Shown: positions 21,793 through 33,500 of the stretch, in pieces | Position numbering within the stretch: position 1 is the first letter of the stretch | Layout: every line of letters begins with the position of its first letter | Assembly (NCBI RefSeq): GCF_902167145.1 | Contig: NC_050096.1 | Location: forward strand, 160,889,825 to 160,953,824 | Direction: 5' to 3' | DNA length: 64,000 bases | Source: Zea mays | Taxonomy: Eukaryota > Streptophyta > Magnoliopsida > Poales > Poaceae | Made by a program: the position numbers and the translations under genes | Notes under the pieces: model-generated | Seen by the model: only the letters and a program-made list of their open reading frames with translations | Database searches by the model: none | Told to the model about the DNA's origin: nothing

Positions 21793-23097
21793 TGAGAGCA
21801 CCTAGAGGGGGGGGGGTGAATAGGTGATCCTGTGAAACTTGAAAACTTGAGCCACAAAACTTGGTTAATCGTTAGCACAATAATTGCCAAGTGGCTAAAG
21901 AGGAATCCTCAACAAAACACAATAACCAACAAGGATCAATCACAGAGATGGCACGGTGGTTATCCCGTGGTTCGGCCAAGACCAACGCTTGCCTACTCCA
22001 CGTTATGGCGTCCCAACGGACGAGGGTTGCAATCAACCCCTCTCAAGCGGTCCAAAGACCCACTTGAATACCATGGTGTTTTGTTTGCTTTACTCAATCC
22101 CGTTTGCGAGGAATCTCCACAACTTGGAGCCTCTCACCCTTACACTTGAAATTCACAAAGAACACGGAGCAAGGGAGGGATTAGCAACGCACACAAGACA
22201 CAAGAATCAGAGTGTCAAACACGCACACAAATCGCAACAAGAGCTCGCAACACAACTCAATGAGTTCACAACTCCACTAGAGCTCTATATGCTATCACAA
22301 TGAAACGAATGCGCGAGATCGATGTCTTGGTGCTTAAGAATGTTGTAGGAATGCTTGGTGTACTCCTCCATGCGCCTAGGGGTCCCTTTTATAGCCCCAA
22401 GGCAGCTAGGAGCCATTGAGAGCAATCTAGGAAGGCTGATCTTGCCTTCTGTCGACTGGCGCACCGGACAGTCCGGTGCACACCGGACAGTCCGGTGCAC
22501 ACCGGACACTGTCCGGTGCCCGATTTCCTTCCTTAAATAGCGAAGCCGACCGTTGCAGATTTGGGAGCCGTTGGTGCACCGGACATGTCCGGTGCACACC
22601 GGACAGTCCGGTGCCCCTTCTAGCCGTTGGCTCAGCCACGTGTCCCGCGCGGATTGCGCGGCCGACCGTTGGCCCGGCCGACCGTTGGCCCGGCCGACCG
22701 TTGGCTCACCGGACAGTCCGGTGCACACCGGACAGTCCGGTGCACACCGGACAGTCCGGTGAATTATAGCCGTACGTCGCCGGTGAATTCCCGAGAGCGG
22801 CCACTTCGCTCGATACAGCCTGGCGCACCGGACACGGTCCGGTGCACCATCGGACAGTCCGGTGCACCCAGACTGAGCAGAGTCTTGGCTGCTCGAGCCA
22901 GGACAATTTCAGTTGGTCTTTTCCTGTTTCCAGCACTTAGACACAATACATTAGTCTCTAAAATAATGTACTAAGTCTGAGAAACATACCTTTATCCTTG
23001 ATTTGTACTTTGTCCACCCTTTTACACTTAGGCACTTGTGTTGGACACTAAATCACCAAAATACTTAGAAATGGCCCAAGGGCACATTTCCCTTTCA
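21793..23097 (-). repeat. Sirevirus B 3' LTR (longer, expanded palindromes)
   Basis: 1305 bp, written here from TGAGAGCACC to CCCTTTCA. Holds ACCGGACAGTCCGGT palindromes at 22463, 22482, 22598, 22708, 22727 and 22746, plus variants at 22501 and 22578. A ccgttggcccggccga-type unit is repeated three times near 22664-22705, against once in the other LTR. Confidence 0.92.
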
Positions 23098-23902
23098 ATC
23101 TCCCCCTTTTTGGTGATTTATGCCAACACAACATAAAGCAAGTAGAACAAGTACAAAAGCAATTCAAATGAGAACTCAAATTGTTTTGATTCAAATTTGA
23201 CATATATGGATCACTCTATGCCACCACTTGGTTTGTTTTTGCAAATCAAACTCAAATTCCTATCTCTAAGTCAAATCCACTTGTAGAGACATAAAGAGAG
23301 GTTTTCCAAAGAAATTTGATCAAGGATTTCAAAAACTCCCCCTTTTTCCCATAATCAACACTACTCCCCACAAGAGGCCAACTTTTGACATAAGAGACAA
23401 TAAAAGAGTTTTGACAAACCAAAAGCTCTAATCTACTATTTTCAACTAATCTACTATTTTCAAAATTTCTCAAGTGGTAGCTGATCCATTTATCGCTTTG
23501 GCCTTTATTTTCTCCCCCTTTGGCATCAAGCACCAAAACGGAATCAATCTTGGCCCTTTAACCTCATTGCCTCACCAAAATCTTCAAATGAGAACACAAA
23601 GGCAATAAGAGGTTATGAGATGAACTTGGAATAAGTTACCCTATCATCGGAGTGCAGTGGAAGTCTTTCATGGTCCAAGTCCACCTTTCCCTTTCAAACC
23701 TCCTTTGAGACTAAATCAAGCAAACTCAAGCAAATGGTTAGTCTCAAAGGGTCAAGTTGTAGCACAACTCCCCTAAATATGTGCATCACTTGCACAAGGA
23801 CTTGTGAGGTCCGGGGAGTGTTTGTACAACTTGAGCACCATAAGTAAGCAACAAAATGCATAAGGAACATGATCAAAAGCATAAACACATGTATGCTACA
23901 AT
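23098..23902 (-). other. Sirevirus B 3' untranslated region with polypurine tracts
   Basis: No gene. On the element sense strand it holds the PPT AAAAAGGGGGAGAT next to the 3' LTR (complement of 23098-23111) and more purine tracts upstream (around 23333-23346 and 23512-23521). The same layout occurs in A (31093-31880), D and E. Confidence 0.8.
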
Positions 23903-26900
23903 TCAATCCAAGTTCCGCGAATCTAAGACATTTAGCTCACTACGCAGCCTGCAAAAGGTCTTCTCATCTAGAGGCTTGGTAAAGATATCGGCTAGCTGGT
24001 TCTCAGTGCTAACATGAAACACTTCGATATCTCCCTTTTGCTGGTGGTCTCTCAAAAAGTGATGTCGGATGTCTATGTGCTTTGTGCGGCTGTGCTCAAC
24101 AGGATTTTCCGCCATGCGGATAGCACTCTCATTATCACATAGGAGTGGGACTTTGCTCAGATTGTAGCCAAAGTCCCTGAGGGTTTGCCTCATCCAAAGT
24201 AGTTGCGCGCAACACTGTCCTGCGGCAACGTACTCGGCCTCAGCGGTGGATAGGGCAACGGAAGTTTGTTTCTTAGAATTCCATGACACCAGGGACCTTC
24301 CTAAGAATTGGCACGTCCCCGATGTACTCTTCCTATCGACCTTACATCCAGCATAGTCAGAATCTGAATATCCAATCAAGTCAAAGTTAGACCCCTTTGG
24401 ATACCAGATCCCGAAGCAAGGCGTAGCGACTAAATATCTAAGAATTCGCTTCACAGCCACTAAGTGACACTCCTTAGGATCGGATTGAAATCTAGCACAC
24501 ATGCATACGCTAAGCATAATATCCGGTCTACTAGCACATAAATAAAGCAAAGAACCTATCATGGACCGGTATGCTTTTTGATCAACGGACTTACCACCTT
24601 TGTTGAGGTCGGTGTGTCCGTCGGTTCCCATCGGCGTCTTTGCGGGCTTGGCGTCCTTCATCCCAAACCGCTTTAGCAAGTCTTGTGTGTACTTCGTTTG
24701 GGAGATGAAAGTGTCGTCCTTGAGTTGCTTCACTTGGAACCCAAGGAAGTAGTTCAACTCGCCCATCATCGACATCTCGAATTTCTGCGTCATCACCCTA
24801 CTAAACTCTTCACAAGACTTTTGATTAGTAGAACCAAATATTATGTCATCGACATAAATTTGGCACACAAAAAGATCACCATCGCAAGTCTTAGTAAAAA
24901 GAGTTGGATCGGCTTTCCCAACCTTGAAAGCATTAGCAATTAAAAAGTCTCTAAGGCATTCATACCATGCTCTTGGGGCTTGCTTAAGTCCATAGAGCGC
25001 CTTAGAGAGCTTACACACATGGTCGAGGTACCGTTCATCCTCAAAGCCAGGGGGTTGCTCCACGTACACCTCCTCTTTGATCGGCCCGTTGAGGAAAGCG
25101 CTCTTCACATCCATTTGGTACAACCTGAAAGAATGGTGAGCGGCATATGCTAGCAAAATACGAATTGATTCTAGCCTAGCCACAGGAGCAAACGTCTCCT
25201 CAAAGTCCAAACCTGCGACTTGGGCATAACCTTTTGCCACAAGTCGAGCCTTGTTCCTTGTCACCACCCCGTGCTCGTCCTGTTTGTTGCGGAACACCCA
25301 CTTGGTTCCCACAACATTTTGCTTGGGGCGAGGCACCAGTGTCCAAACTTCATTGCGCTTGAAATTGTTGAGTTCCTCCTGCATGGCCAACACCCAGTCT
25401 GGATCTAGCAAGGCTTCTTCTACCCTGAAAGGCTCAATAGAAGAGACAAAAGAGTAATGCTCACAAAAATTAACTAATCTTGAACGAGTAGTTACTCCCT
25501 TGCTAATATCACCCAATATTTGGTCGACGGGATGATCCCTTTGGATCGTCACTCGAACTTGGGTAGGAGGTGCCTGAGGTGCTTCTCCCTCTTCAACTTG
25601 AACATCTTGTGCTCCCCCTTGATCATGCGCCTCCACTTGAGGTACCTGTTCGTCATCTTGGGTTGGGGGATGCACCATAGTTGAGGAAGACGGTTGATCT
25701 TGCTCCAAATGTTCCTGAGGCCGTACATCTCCTATCGCCATGGTGCGTATCGCGGCCGTTGGAACGTCTTCTTCATCTACATCATCAAGATCAACAACTT
25801 GCTCTCTTGGAGAGCCATTAGTCTCATCAAATACAACGTCGCTAGAGACTTCAACCAAACCCGATGATTTGTTGAAGACCCTATACGCCTTTGTATTTGA
25901 ATCATAACCTAATAAAAACCCTTCTACAACTTTGGGAGCAAATTTGGAATTCCTACCCTTCTTCACTAGAATGCAGCATTTACTCCCAAAAACACGAAAG
26001 TACGATACATTGGGTTTGTTACCAGTTAGCAGCTCGTATGAAGTCTTCTTGAGGAGGCGGTGAAGGTAGACCCTGTTGATGGCGTGGCAAGCCGTGTTCA
26101 CGGCTTCCGACCAAAAGCACTCGGGGGTCTTGAACTCTCCAAGCATAGTCCTCGCCATGTCTATGAGCGTCCTGTTCTTCCTCTCTACCACACCATTTTG
26201 CTGAGGTGTGTAGGGAGCGGAGAACTCGTGCTTGATCCCCTCCTCCTCAAGGAACTCCTCCACTTGAAGATTCTTGAATTCGGACCCGTTGTCGCTCCTT
26301 ATCTTCTTCACCTTGAGCTCAAACTCATTTTGAGCTCTCCTGAGGAAGCGCTTGAGGGTCCCTTGGGTTTCAGACTTATCCTGCAAAAAGAACACCCAAG
26401 TGAAGCGGGAAAAGTCATCAACAATAACTAGACCATACTTACTTCCTCCTATGCTCAGATAGGCGACAGGTCCGAAGAGGTCCATATGTAGCATCTCCAA
26501 GGGTCTTGATGTTGTCATCACATTTTTTGTGTGATGAGAGCCTCCCACCTGTTTCCCTGCTTGACAAGCTGCACAAGGTCTATCTTTTTCGAATTGCACG
26601 TTAGTCAAACCTATCACGTGTTCTCCCTTTAGAAGCTTGTGGAGGTTCTTCATCCCCACATGTGCTAAGCGGCGATGCCACAACCAGCCCATGCAAGTCT
26701 TAGCCATTAAACATGCATCTAGACCGGCCTCTTCTTTTGTAAAATAAACTAAGTAAAGTTTGCCGTCTAGTACACCCTTAAAAGCTAGTGAACCATCACT
26801 TCTTCTAAAGACAGACACATCTACATTTGTAAATAGACAATTATATCCCATATTACATAATTGACTAACAGATAGTAAGTTATAACCAAGAGACTCAACT

Positions 26901-27109
26901 AAAAACACATTAGAGATAGAGTGCTCATTAGATATTGCAATCTTGCCTAAACCTTTCACCTTGCCTTGGTTCCCATCACCGAATATGATTGAATCTTGGG
27001 AATCCTTGTTTTTGACGTAGGAAGAGAACATCCTCTTTTCCCCCGTCATGTGGTTCGTGCATCCGCTGTCGATAATCCAGCTTGAACCCCCGGATGCATA
27101 AACCTGCAA
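23903..27109 (-). CDS. Sirevirus B pol polyprotein (intact frame)
   Basis: One open frame of 1068 codons, ending at TGA 23903-23905. Order: protease with [13 protein letters not shown] (about residues 11-23); integrase finger [10 protein letters not shown] ... CAACQAGK (about 145-185) and core with [13 protein letters not shown], [11 protein letters not shown] and [10 protein letters not shown]; an acidic linker ([11 protein letters not shown]); RT with [26 protein letters not shown] and YVDDIIFG (about 560-800); RNase H with [29 protein letters not shown] and a terminal [20 protein letters not shown]. All expected catalytic motifs are visible. There is no ATG at the start: translation must come as a gag fusion or from a processed RNA. 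It is the only intact retroelement polyprotein here. Confidence 0.9.
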   Translation of the reverse strand: MQVYASGGSSWIIDSGCTNHMTGEKRMFSSYVKNKDSQDSIIFGDGNQGKVKGLGKIAISNEHSISNVFLVESLGYNLLSVSQLCNMGYNCLFTNVDVSVFRRSDGSLAFKGVLDGKLYLVYFTKEEAGLDACLMAKTCMGWLWHRRLAHVGMKNLHKLLKGEHVIGLTNVQFEKDRPCAACQAGKQVGGSHHTKNVMTTSRPLEMLHMDLFGPVAYLSIGGSKYGLVIVDDFSRFTWVFFLQDKSETQGTLKRFLRRAQNEFELKVKKIRSDNGSEFKNLQVEEFLEEEGIKHEFSAPYTPQQNGVVERKNRTLIDMARTMLGEFKTPECFWSEAVNTACHAINRVYLHRLLKKTSYELLTGNKPNVSYFRVFGSKCCILVKKGRNSKFAPKVVEGFLLGYDSNTKAYRVFNKSSGLVEVSSDVVFDETNGSPREQVVDLDDVDEEDVPTAAIRTMAIGDVRPQEHLEQDQPSSSTMVHPPTQDDEQVPQVEAHDQGGAQDVQVEEGEAPQAPPTQVRVTIQRDHPVDQILGDISKGVTTRSRLVNFCEHYSFVSSIEPFRVEEALLDPDWVLAMQEELNNFKRNEVWTLVPRPKQNVVGTKWVFRNKQDEHGVVTRNKARLVAKGYAQVAGLDFEETFAPVARLESIRILLAYAAHHSFRLYQMDVKSAFLNGPIKEEVYVEQPPGFEDERYLDHVCKLSKALYGLKQAPRAWYECLRDFLIANAFKVGKADPTLFTKTCDGDLFVCQIYVDDIIFGSTNQKSCEEFSRVMTQKFEMSMMGELNYFLGFQVKQLKDDTFISQTKYTQDLLKRFGMKDAKPAKTPMGTDGHTDLNKGGKSVDQKAYRSMIGSLLYLCASRPDIMLSVCMCARFQSDPKECHLVAVKRILRYLVATPCFGIWYPKGSNFDLIGYSDSDYAGCKVDRKSTSGTCQFLGRSLVSWNSKKQTSVALSTAEAEYVAAGQCCAQLLWMRQTLRDFGYNLSKVPLLCDNESAIRMAENPVEHSRTKHIDIRHHFLRDHQQKGDIEVFHVSTENQLADIFTKPLDEKTFCRLRSELNVLDSRNLD

Positions 27110-27116
27110 GGCAAAT

Positions 27117-29509
27117 TTAGGCTTGGGTCTTAGGTACCCAACTCTTGTTGGGTCCTACAAGGTTAGTCACAATTGTCTTAGGGACCCAAATGCAAGTTTT
27201 GTCACCTTTGCATTTGGCCCCTAACTTCCTAGCCAATACCTTCTTACCCTTTCTACAAATGGCAAATGAAGCATTGCAAGCATGATATATTGTAGATGGT
27301 TCATTAACTTTCCTAGGAATATTAGCAACATTTCTCCTAGGCATATTATGAACAACATTTTTCCTACCAACATTTCTATCATGCACATAGGAAGAACTAG
27401 AAGCAAACATGGCATGAGAATCAAAAGCATCATATGCATCATAACTCCTATAAGTATTTCTATATTGTCTCTTGTCATGATACATAAACGCATGGTTCTT
27501 TTTGGCACTACTAGCCATAGGGGCCTTCCCTTTCTCCTTGATGGAGATGGGAGCCTTATGGCTTGTTAAGTCCTTGGCTTCCCTCTTGAAGCCAAGTCCA
27601 TCCTTAATTGAGGGGTGTCTACCAATCGTGTAGGCATCCCTTGCAAATTTTAGCTTATCGAAATCGCTTTTGCTAGTCTTAAGTTGGTCATTAAGACTAG
27701 CTACTTCATTTTTTAATCTAGAAATTGAAACTAGGTGTTCACTATAAGCATCAATATCAAAATCCTTACACCTAGTGCAAATCATAACATGTTCTACACA
27801 AGAATTAGATTTATTTGCTACTTCTAATTTAGTATTTAAATCATTGTTAACACCTTGTAAAGTAGAAATGGTTTCATGACAAGTAGATAGTTCATAAGAA
27901 AGCATTTCATTTCTTTTAACTTCTAAAGCATAGGATTTTTGTGCCTCTACAAATTTATCATGTTCATCATACAACAAATGCTCTTGCTTTTCTAAAAGCC
28001 TATCCTTTTCATTTAAGGCATCAATCAATTCATTGATTTTATCAATTTTATTTCTATCCAATCCCTTGAACAAGCTAGAGTAATCTATTTCCTCATCGCT
28101 AGAATCATCATCACTTGAAGAATCATAAGTAGTACTGTCTCGAGTACATACCTTCTTCTCCTTCGCCATGAGGCATGTGTGATGCTCGTTGGGGAAGAGG
28201 GATGTCTTGTTGAAGGTAGTGGCGGCGAGTCCTTCATTGTCAGAGTCGGAGGAGGAGCAATCCGAATCCCACTCTTTGCCAAGATGTGCCTCGCCCTTTG
28301 CCTTCTTATAGTTCTTCTTCTTCTCCCTCTTGTTCCCTTGATCCTAATCACTATCATTGTCGGGACAGTTAGCAATAAAATGACCAATCTTACCACATTT
28401 GAAGCATGAGCGCTTCCCCTTTGTCTTGGTCTTGCTTGGCTGCCCCTTGCGACCTTTTAGCGCAGTCTTGAATCTTTTGATGATGAGGGCCATCTCTTCA
28501 TCATTAAGTCCGGCCGCCTCAATTTGTGCCACCTTGCTAGGTAGCGCCTCCTTGCTTCTTGTTGCCTTGAGAGCAAGGGGTTGCGGCTCGTTGATCGGAC
28601 CATTCAAAGCGTCGTCCACGTACCTCGCCTCCTTGATCATCATTCGCCCGCTGACGAATTTTCCTAGGACTTCTTCGGGCGACATTTTGGTGTACCTGGG
28701 ATTCTCACGAATATTATTCACTAAATGAGGATCAAGAACGGTAAAGGACCTTAGCATCAGTCGGACGACGTCGTGGTCCGTCCATCGCGTGCTTCCGTAG
28801 CTCCTTATTTTGTTGATAAGGGTCTTGAGCCGGTTGTATGTTTGAGTTGGCTCCTCGCCCCTTATCATCGCGAACCGTCCAAGCTCGCCCTCCACCAACT
28901 CCATTTTGGTGAGCAAGGTGACGTCGTTCCCCTCATGAGAAATCTTGAGGGTGTCCCAGATCTGCTTGGCGTTATCCAAGCCGCTCACTTTGTGATTTCA
29001 TCCCTGCACAATGAAGCTAGAAGAACAGTAGTAGCTTGTGCATTCTTATGGATTTGCTCATTAATGAACATGGGACTATCCGAACTATCAAAGTGCATTC
29101 CACTCTCTACAATCTCCCATATACTAGGATGGAGAGAGAATAGATGACTACGCATTTTGTGGCTCCAAAATCCGTAGTCCTCCCCATCAAAGTGTGGGGG
29201 CTTGCCGAGTGGAATGGAGAGCAAATGTGAATTTGAACTTTGCAGAATACGAGAGTAGTCAAAAGAAAAGTTCGAATTAACCGGTTTCCTTCTCTCGTAG
29301 TCGTTGTGGTCGTCGTCCTTTTGGGAAGAAGTAGACTCATCGCTGTCGTCGTAATAGACGATCTCCTTGATGCGCCTCGTCTTCTTCTTCTTCCCTTCCT
29401 TCCGTCTATGGCCCGAGCCGGAGTCGGTAGGCTTGTCGTCCTTCGGCTCGTTGACGAAGGATTCCTTCTCTTTGTCGTTGATCACGATTCCCTTCCCCTT
29501 AGGATCCAT
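27117..29509 (-). pseudogene. Sirevirus B gag (two lesions)
   Basis: Begins at ATG 29509-29507 (MDPKGKGIVINDKEKESF) with the gag core, CCHC knuckle CFKCGKIGHFIANC, a Ser/Asp-rich stretch and the coiled-coil tail, ending [11 protein letters not shown] at 27117. A one-base deletion near 28985-28990 moves the frame at the LCRDE block. TAG at 28346-28344, just after the knuckle, fits a CAG-to-TAG change. The rest is open (27117-28169 alone is 350 codons). Confidence 0.88.
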
Positions 29510-29543
29510 CTCTTCGAGCGGTTAGTCCCTTTATGAAGAGAAC

Positions 29544-29556
29544 GACTCTGATACCA
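29544..29556 (-). other. Sirevirus B primer-binding site
   Basis: The element sense strand reads TGGTATCAGAGTC, two bases from the 5' LTR end. It is complementary to initiator Met tRNA. Confidence 0.88.
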
Positions 29557-29558
29557 AT

Positions 29559-30773
29559 TGAGAGCACCTAGAGGGGGGGGGTGAATAGGTGATCCTGTGA
29601 AACTTGAAAACTTGAGCCACAAAACTTGGTTAATCGTTAGCACAATAATTGCCAAGTGGCTAAAGAGGAATCCTCAACAAAACACAATAACCAATAAGGA
29701 TCAATCACAGAGATGACACAGTGGTTATCCCGTGGTTCGGCCAAGACCAACGCTTGCCTACTCCACGTTGTGGCGTCCCAACGGACGAGGGTTGCAATCA
29801 ACCCCTCTCAAGCGGTCCAAAGACCCACTTGAATACCACAATGTTTTGTTTGCTTTACTCAATCCCGTTTGCGAGGAATCTCCACAACTTGGAGCCTCTC
29901 GCCCTTACACTTGAAATTCACAAAGAACACGTAGCAAGGGAGGGATTAGCAACGCACACAAGACACAAGAATCAGAGTGTCAAACACGCACACAAGTCGC
30001 AACAAGAGCTCGCAACACAACTCAATGAGTTCACAACTCCACTAGAGCTCTATATGCTATCACAATGAAACGAATGCGCGAGATCGATGTCTTGGTGCTT
30101 AAGAATGTTGTAGGAATGCTTGGTGTACTCCTCCATGCGCCTAGGGGTCCCTTTTATAGCCCCAAGGCAGCTAGGAGCCATTGAGAGCAATCTAGGAAGG
30201 CTGATCTTGCCTTCTGTCGACTGGCGCACCGGACAGTCCGGTGCACACCGGACACTGTCCGGTGCCCGATTTCCTTCCTTAAATAGCGAAGCCGACCGTT
30301 GTAGATTTGGGAGCCGTTGGTGCACCGGACATGTCCGGTGCACACCGGACAGTCCGGTGCCCCTTCAAGCCGTTGGCTCGGCCACGTGTCCCGCGCGGAT
30401 TGCCCGGCCGACCGTTGGCTCACCGGACAGTCCGGTGAATTATAGCCGTACGTCGCCGGTGAATTCCCGAGAGCGGCCACTTCGCTCGATACAGCCTGGC
30501 GCACCGGACACTGTCCGGTGCACCACCGGACAGTCCGGTGCACCCAGACTGAGCAGAGTCTTGGCTGCTCGAGCCAGGACATTTTCAGTTGGTCTTTTCC
30601 TATTTCCAGCACTTAGACACAATACATTAGTCTCTAAAATAATGTACTAAGTCTGAGAAACATACCTTTATCCTTGATTTGTACTTTGTCCACCCTTTTA
30701 CACTTAGGCACTTGTGTTGGACACTAAATCACGAAAATACTTAGAAATGGCCCAAGGGCACATTTCCCTTTCA
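29559..30773 (-). repeat. Sirevirus B 5' LTR
   Basis: 1215 bp, same ends as the partner at 21793-23097. It has fewer palindrome units (exact copies near 30230, 30345 and 30424, with variants between) and a single ccgaccgttggct unit at about 30406-30420. Confidence 0.92.
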
Positions 30774-31092
30774 AGGACAGTGTTGCGCGCAACTACTTTG
30801 GATGAGGCAAACCCTCCGGGACTTTGGCTACAATATGAGCAAAGTCCCACTCCTATGTGATAATGAGAGTGCTATCCGCATGGCGGACAACCCCGTTGAG
30901 CACAACCGCACAAAGCACATTGACATCCGACATCACTTTTTGAGAGACCACCAGCAAAAGAGAGATATCGAAGTGTTTTATGTTAGCACCGAGAACCAGC
31001 TAGCCGATATCTTTACCAAGCCTTTAGATGAGTCGACCTTTTGCAAGCTGCGTAGTGAGCTAAATGTCTTAGATTCGCGGAACCTGGATTGA
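30774..31092 (+). pseudogene. Sirevirus A RNase H end (right of B)
   Basis: Starts with the second copy of the AGGAC duplication and continues the A pol frame: [55 protein letters not shown] and [18 protein letters not shown], ending [10 protein letters not shown] and stop. No lesion in this piece. Confidence 0.92.
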
Positions 31093-31880
31093 TTTATAGC
31101 ATACATATGTTTTATGCCTTGATCATGTTCCTTAATGCATTTTGTTGTTTATTTATGGTGCTCAAGTTGTACAAGCACTCCCCGAACCTCACAAGTCCAT
31201 TTGCAAGTGATGCACATATTTAGGGGGAGATGTGCTACAACTTGACCCTTTGAGCCTAACTGTGTGCTTGAGTTTGCTTAATTTAGTCTCAAAGGAGGTT
31301 TGAAAGGGAAAAGGTGGACTTGGACCATGCAAGACTTCCACTGCACTCCGATGAAAGAGTAACTGATTCCAAGTTCATCTTTGTACTCTTATTGCCTTTT
31401 TACTCTTAGTTGAAGATTTTGGTGAGGCAATGGGGTTAAAGGGCCAAGATTGATCCCGTTTTGGTGCTTGATGCCAAAGGGGGAGAAAATAAGGCCAAAA
31501 CAACAAATGGATCAGCTACCACTTGAGAATTTTGAAAATAGTAGAATAGAGTTTTTGGTTTGTCAAAAATCTTTTATTGTCTCTTTTGTCAAAAGTTGGC
31601 CTCTTGTGGGGAGAATGGTTGATTATGGGAAAAAGGGGAAGTTTTTGAAATCTTCGATCAATTTCTCTTGGAACAACTCTCTTTATGTCTCAACAAGTGT
31701 GTTTGACTTAGAGATAGGAAATTAAGTTTGATTTGCAAAAACAAACCAAGTGGTGGCAAAGAATGATCCAAATATGCCGAATTTGAATCAAAACAAATTT
31801 GAGTTTTCATTTGCATTGATGTTGCACTTCTTTTAGTTGCTTTTTATTGTGTTGGCATAAATCACCAAAAAGGGGGAGAT
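31093..31880 (+). other. Sirevirus A 3' untranslated region with several polypurine tracts
   Basis: No gene. Purine tracts occur at about 31222-31231 (tagggggaga), 31477-31487 (aaagggggaga) and directly before the 3' LTR at 31867-31880 (aaaaagggggagat). Only the last is in the PPT position. Repeated PPT-like motifs are a Sirevirus trait. Confidence 0.8.
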
Positions 31881-32897
31881 TGAAAGGGAAATGTGCCCTT
31901 GGGCCATTTCTAAGTATTTTGGTGATTAAGTGTCCAACACAAGTGCCTAAGTGTTAAATTGTGCCAAGGACTCCAAAAGTGCAAATCAAGATTAAAGGTA
32001 TGTTTCTAGACTTAGTACATTGTTTTGAAGACTAATGTATTGTGTCTAAGTGCTAGAAACATGAGAAACAATTTTGGAGAAGTCGGCTGTGTACAGCCAA
32101 AATGCTGCTCGGTCTGTGTGCACCGGACAGTGTCCGGTGCGCCAACGGCTGTGAATCTCCAACGGTCGGCTTCACCAAAGAAGGAAAGAAATCCGCACCG
32201 GACAGTGTCCGGTGGTGCACCAGACTGTCCGGTGCGCCAGGCGACAGAAGGCAGGAATTGCCTTCCTGGAATGCTCTCAACGGCTCCTAGCTGCCTTGGG
32301 GCTATAAAAGGGACCCCTAGGCGCATGGAGGAGTACATCAAGCATTCTCTAAGCATTCCTAAGCACCAAGACTCCAATTCCGCGCATTCGATTCTTTGTG
32401 ATAGCAACTAGAGCTCCATTTGAGTAGAGAACTCTTTGAGTTGTGTTGAGAGCTCGTGTTGTGACTTGTGTGCGTGTTGTTGCTCTGATTTTGTGTCTTG
32501 TGTGCGTTGCTCATCCCAGCCTTACTTCCGTGCTTCTTTGTGAACATCATATTGTAAGGGCGAGAGGCTCCAAGTTGTGGAGATTCCTCGCAAGTGGGAG
32601 ATAGTAAAAAGCAAAACACCGTGGTATTCAAGTGGGTTATTGGACCGCTTGAGAGGGGTTGATTGCAACCCTCGTCCGTTGGGACGCCACAACGTGGAGT
32701 AGGCAAGTGTTGGACTTGGCCGAACCACGGGATAAACCACTGTGCCATCTCTGTGTTGATATTCTTGTGGTTATCGTGTTGTGCAAGAACTCTTCTCTAG
32801 CCACTTGGCATTACTGTGCTAACTCTTAATCAAGTTTTGTGGATTAAGTTTCAAGTTTTTACAGGATCACCTATTCACCCCCCTCTAGGTGCTCTCA
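31881..32897 (+). repeat. Sirevirus A 3' LTR
   Basis: 1017 bp, ends TGAAAGGG and GCTCTCA, followed by the duplication GGCAT. Collinear with 15458-16472 with scattered substitutions. Confidence 0.93.
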
Positions 32898-32902
32898 GGC
32901 AT

Positions 32903-33500
32903 CGAGCCCTCGGACCTTATCAAATGGGACCGGGTCCGGCAAATCACCTGCAGGTACTTTTGGAGCGCGCCTCTGGGCCACTAGCCGACCCTTATCGAAC
33001 GGGGCACAGGCGTCCACTCGGATCACCCATTAGCAACTCACCGGAGACACCAAGTTCGGCGCCCTCCGAGGGCAACATGGCGCTTTCCCCCCTCCTCCTT
33101 GCGGAAAGGCGACGAAGGGGCGTATGATAAAAGCCGAGTCAATCCTTGACCGTCCTCTCGCTCTGTGCGGAGGCTCGGGGGCTGCTCTCGCAAACCCGGC
33201 TCCGGCCAATCCGTTGACAGCGTTAACATACCAGCCCGAGGACTCGGAACCTGACCATGCACCCGGACAACGATCGGATCGCATGAGGGAACAACCAGAC
33301 CGGCCGAGGCATCACGAAAGGCACTAAGACCTCGGAGGAGTCAAACCACTCCTCCGAGGCCTCGGGGGCTACACCCGGCGGGTGCGCTCGCGCGCACCAA
33401 CCGGAACGAAATGCAACCGAGAAAGGCCGGTCCCCGTGCAAAAAAGTGCGATAAAGCCTCCAAGCGAGTACCAACACTCCCTTTGAGGCTCGGGGGCTAC
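32903..33500 (+). other. Gypsy C 3' internal region (right part) and polypurine tract
   Basis: Continuation of the non-coding tail of C. A GC-rich inverted motif (gaggagt ... actcctc) is at about 33334-33354. The purine-rich gaggctcgggggct at 33486-33499, ending just before the LTR, is the likely polypurine tract. Confidence 0.7.

Larger units (their letters stand above)
21793..30773 (-). mobile_element. Ty1/copia Sirevirus B (Opie-like), inserted in A in reverse orientation
   Basis: LTRs at 29559-30773 (5' in element sense) and 21793-23097. The 5-bp duplication AGGAC is exact at 21788-21792 and 30774-30778. It belongs to the same family as A by coding and LTR sequence. The pol frame is complete (1068 codons). 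The gag region has a one-base deletion and one stop. The LTR pair differs by about ten substitutions in 400 bases by eye and by repeat-number changes, the 3' LTR being 90 bases longer. It is the innermost and last insertion of nest 1. Confidence 0.94.
15458..32897 (+). mobile_element. Ty1/copia Sirevirus A (Opie-like), split by element B
   Basis: LTRs at 15458-16472 and 31881-32897, start TGAAAGGGAAATGTGCCC and end GGTGCTCTCA. The 5-bp duplication GGCAT is exact at 15453-15457 and 32898-32902. The primer site matches initiator-Met tRNA. Order gag, protease, integrase, RT, RNase H is the Ty1/copia order. Element B is inserted in RNase H at 21793-30773. Without B, A is about 8.45 kb. The LTR sequence and 3' region resemble maize Opie from memory. 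The LTR pair shows about a dozen substitutions in the first 400 bases by eye. Its genes carry at least three single-base deletions and three premature stops. Confidence 0.93.

Noticed and set aside
22463..22760. Regularly repeated palindromes that look CRISPR-like
   Set aside because: Spacing is irregular, spacers are the repeat continuations, and the array sits in an LTR of a plant retrotransposon. No cas-like genes.
22285..22974. Open frames of 60-150 codons in Sirevirus LTRs, with repeated HRTVRC-like peptides
   Set aside because: They read through the palindrome repeats and occur in several frames and both strands. They are non-coding LTR sequence.
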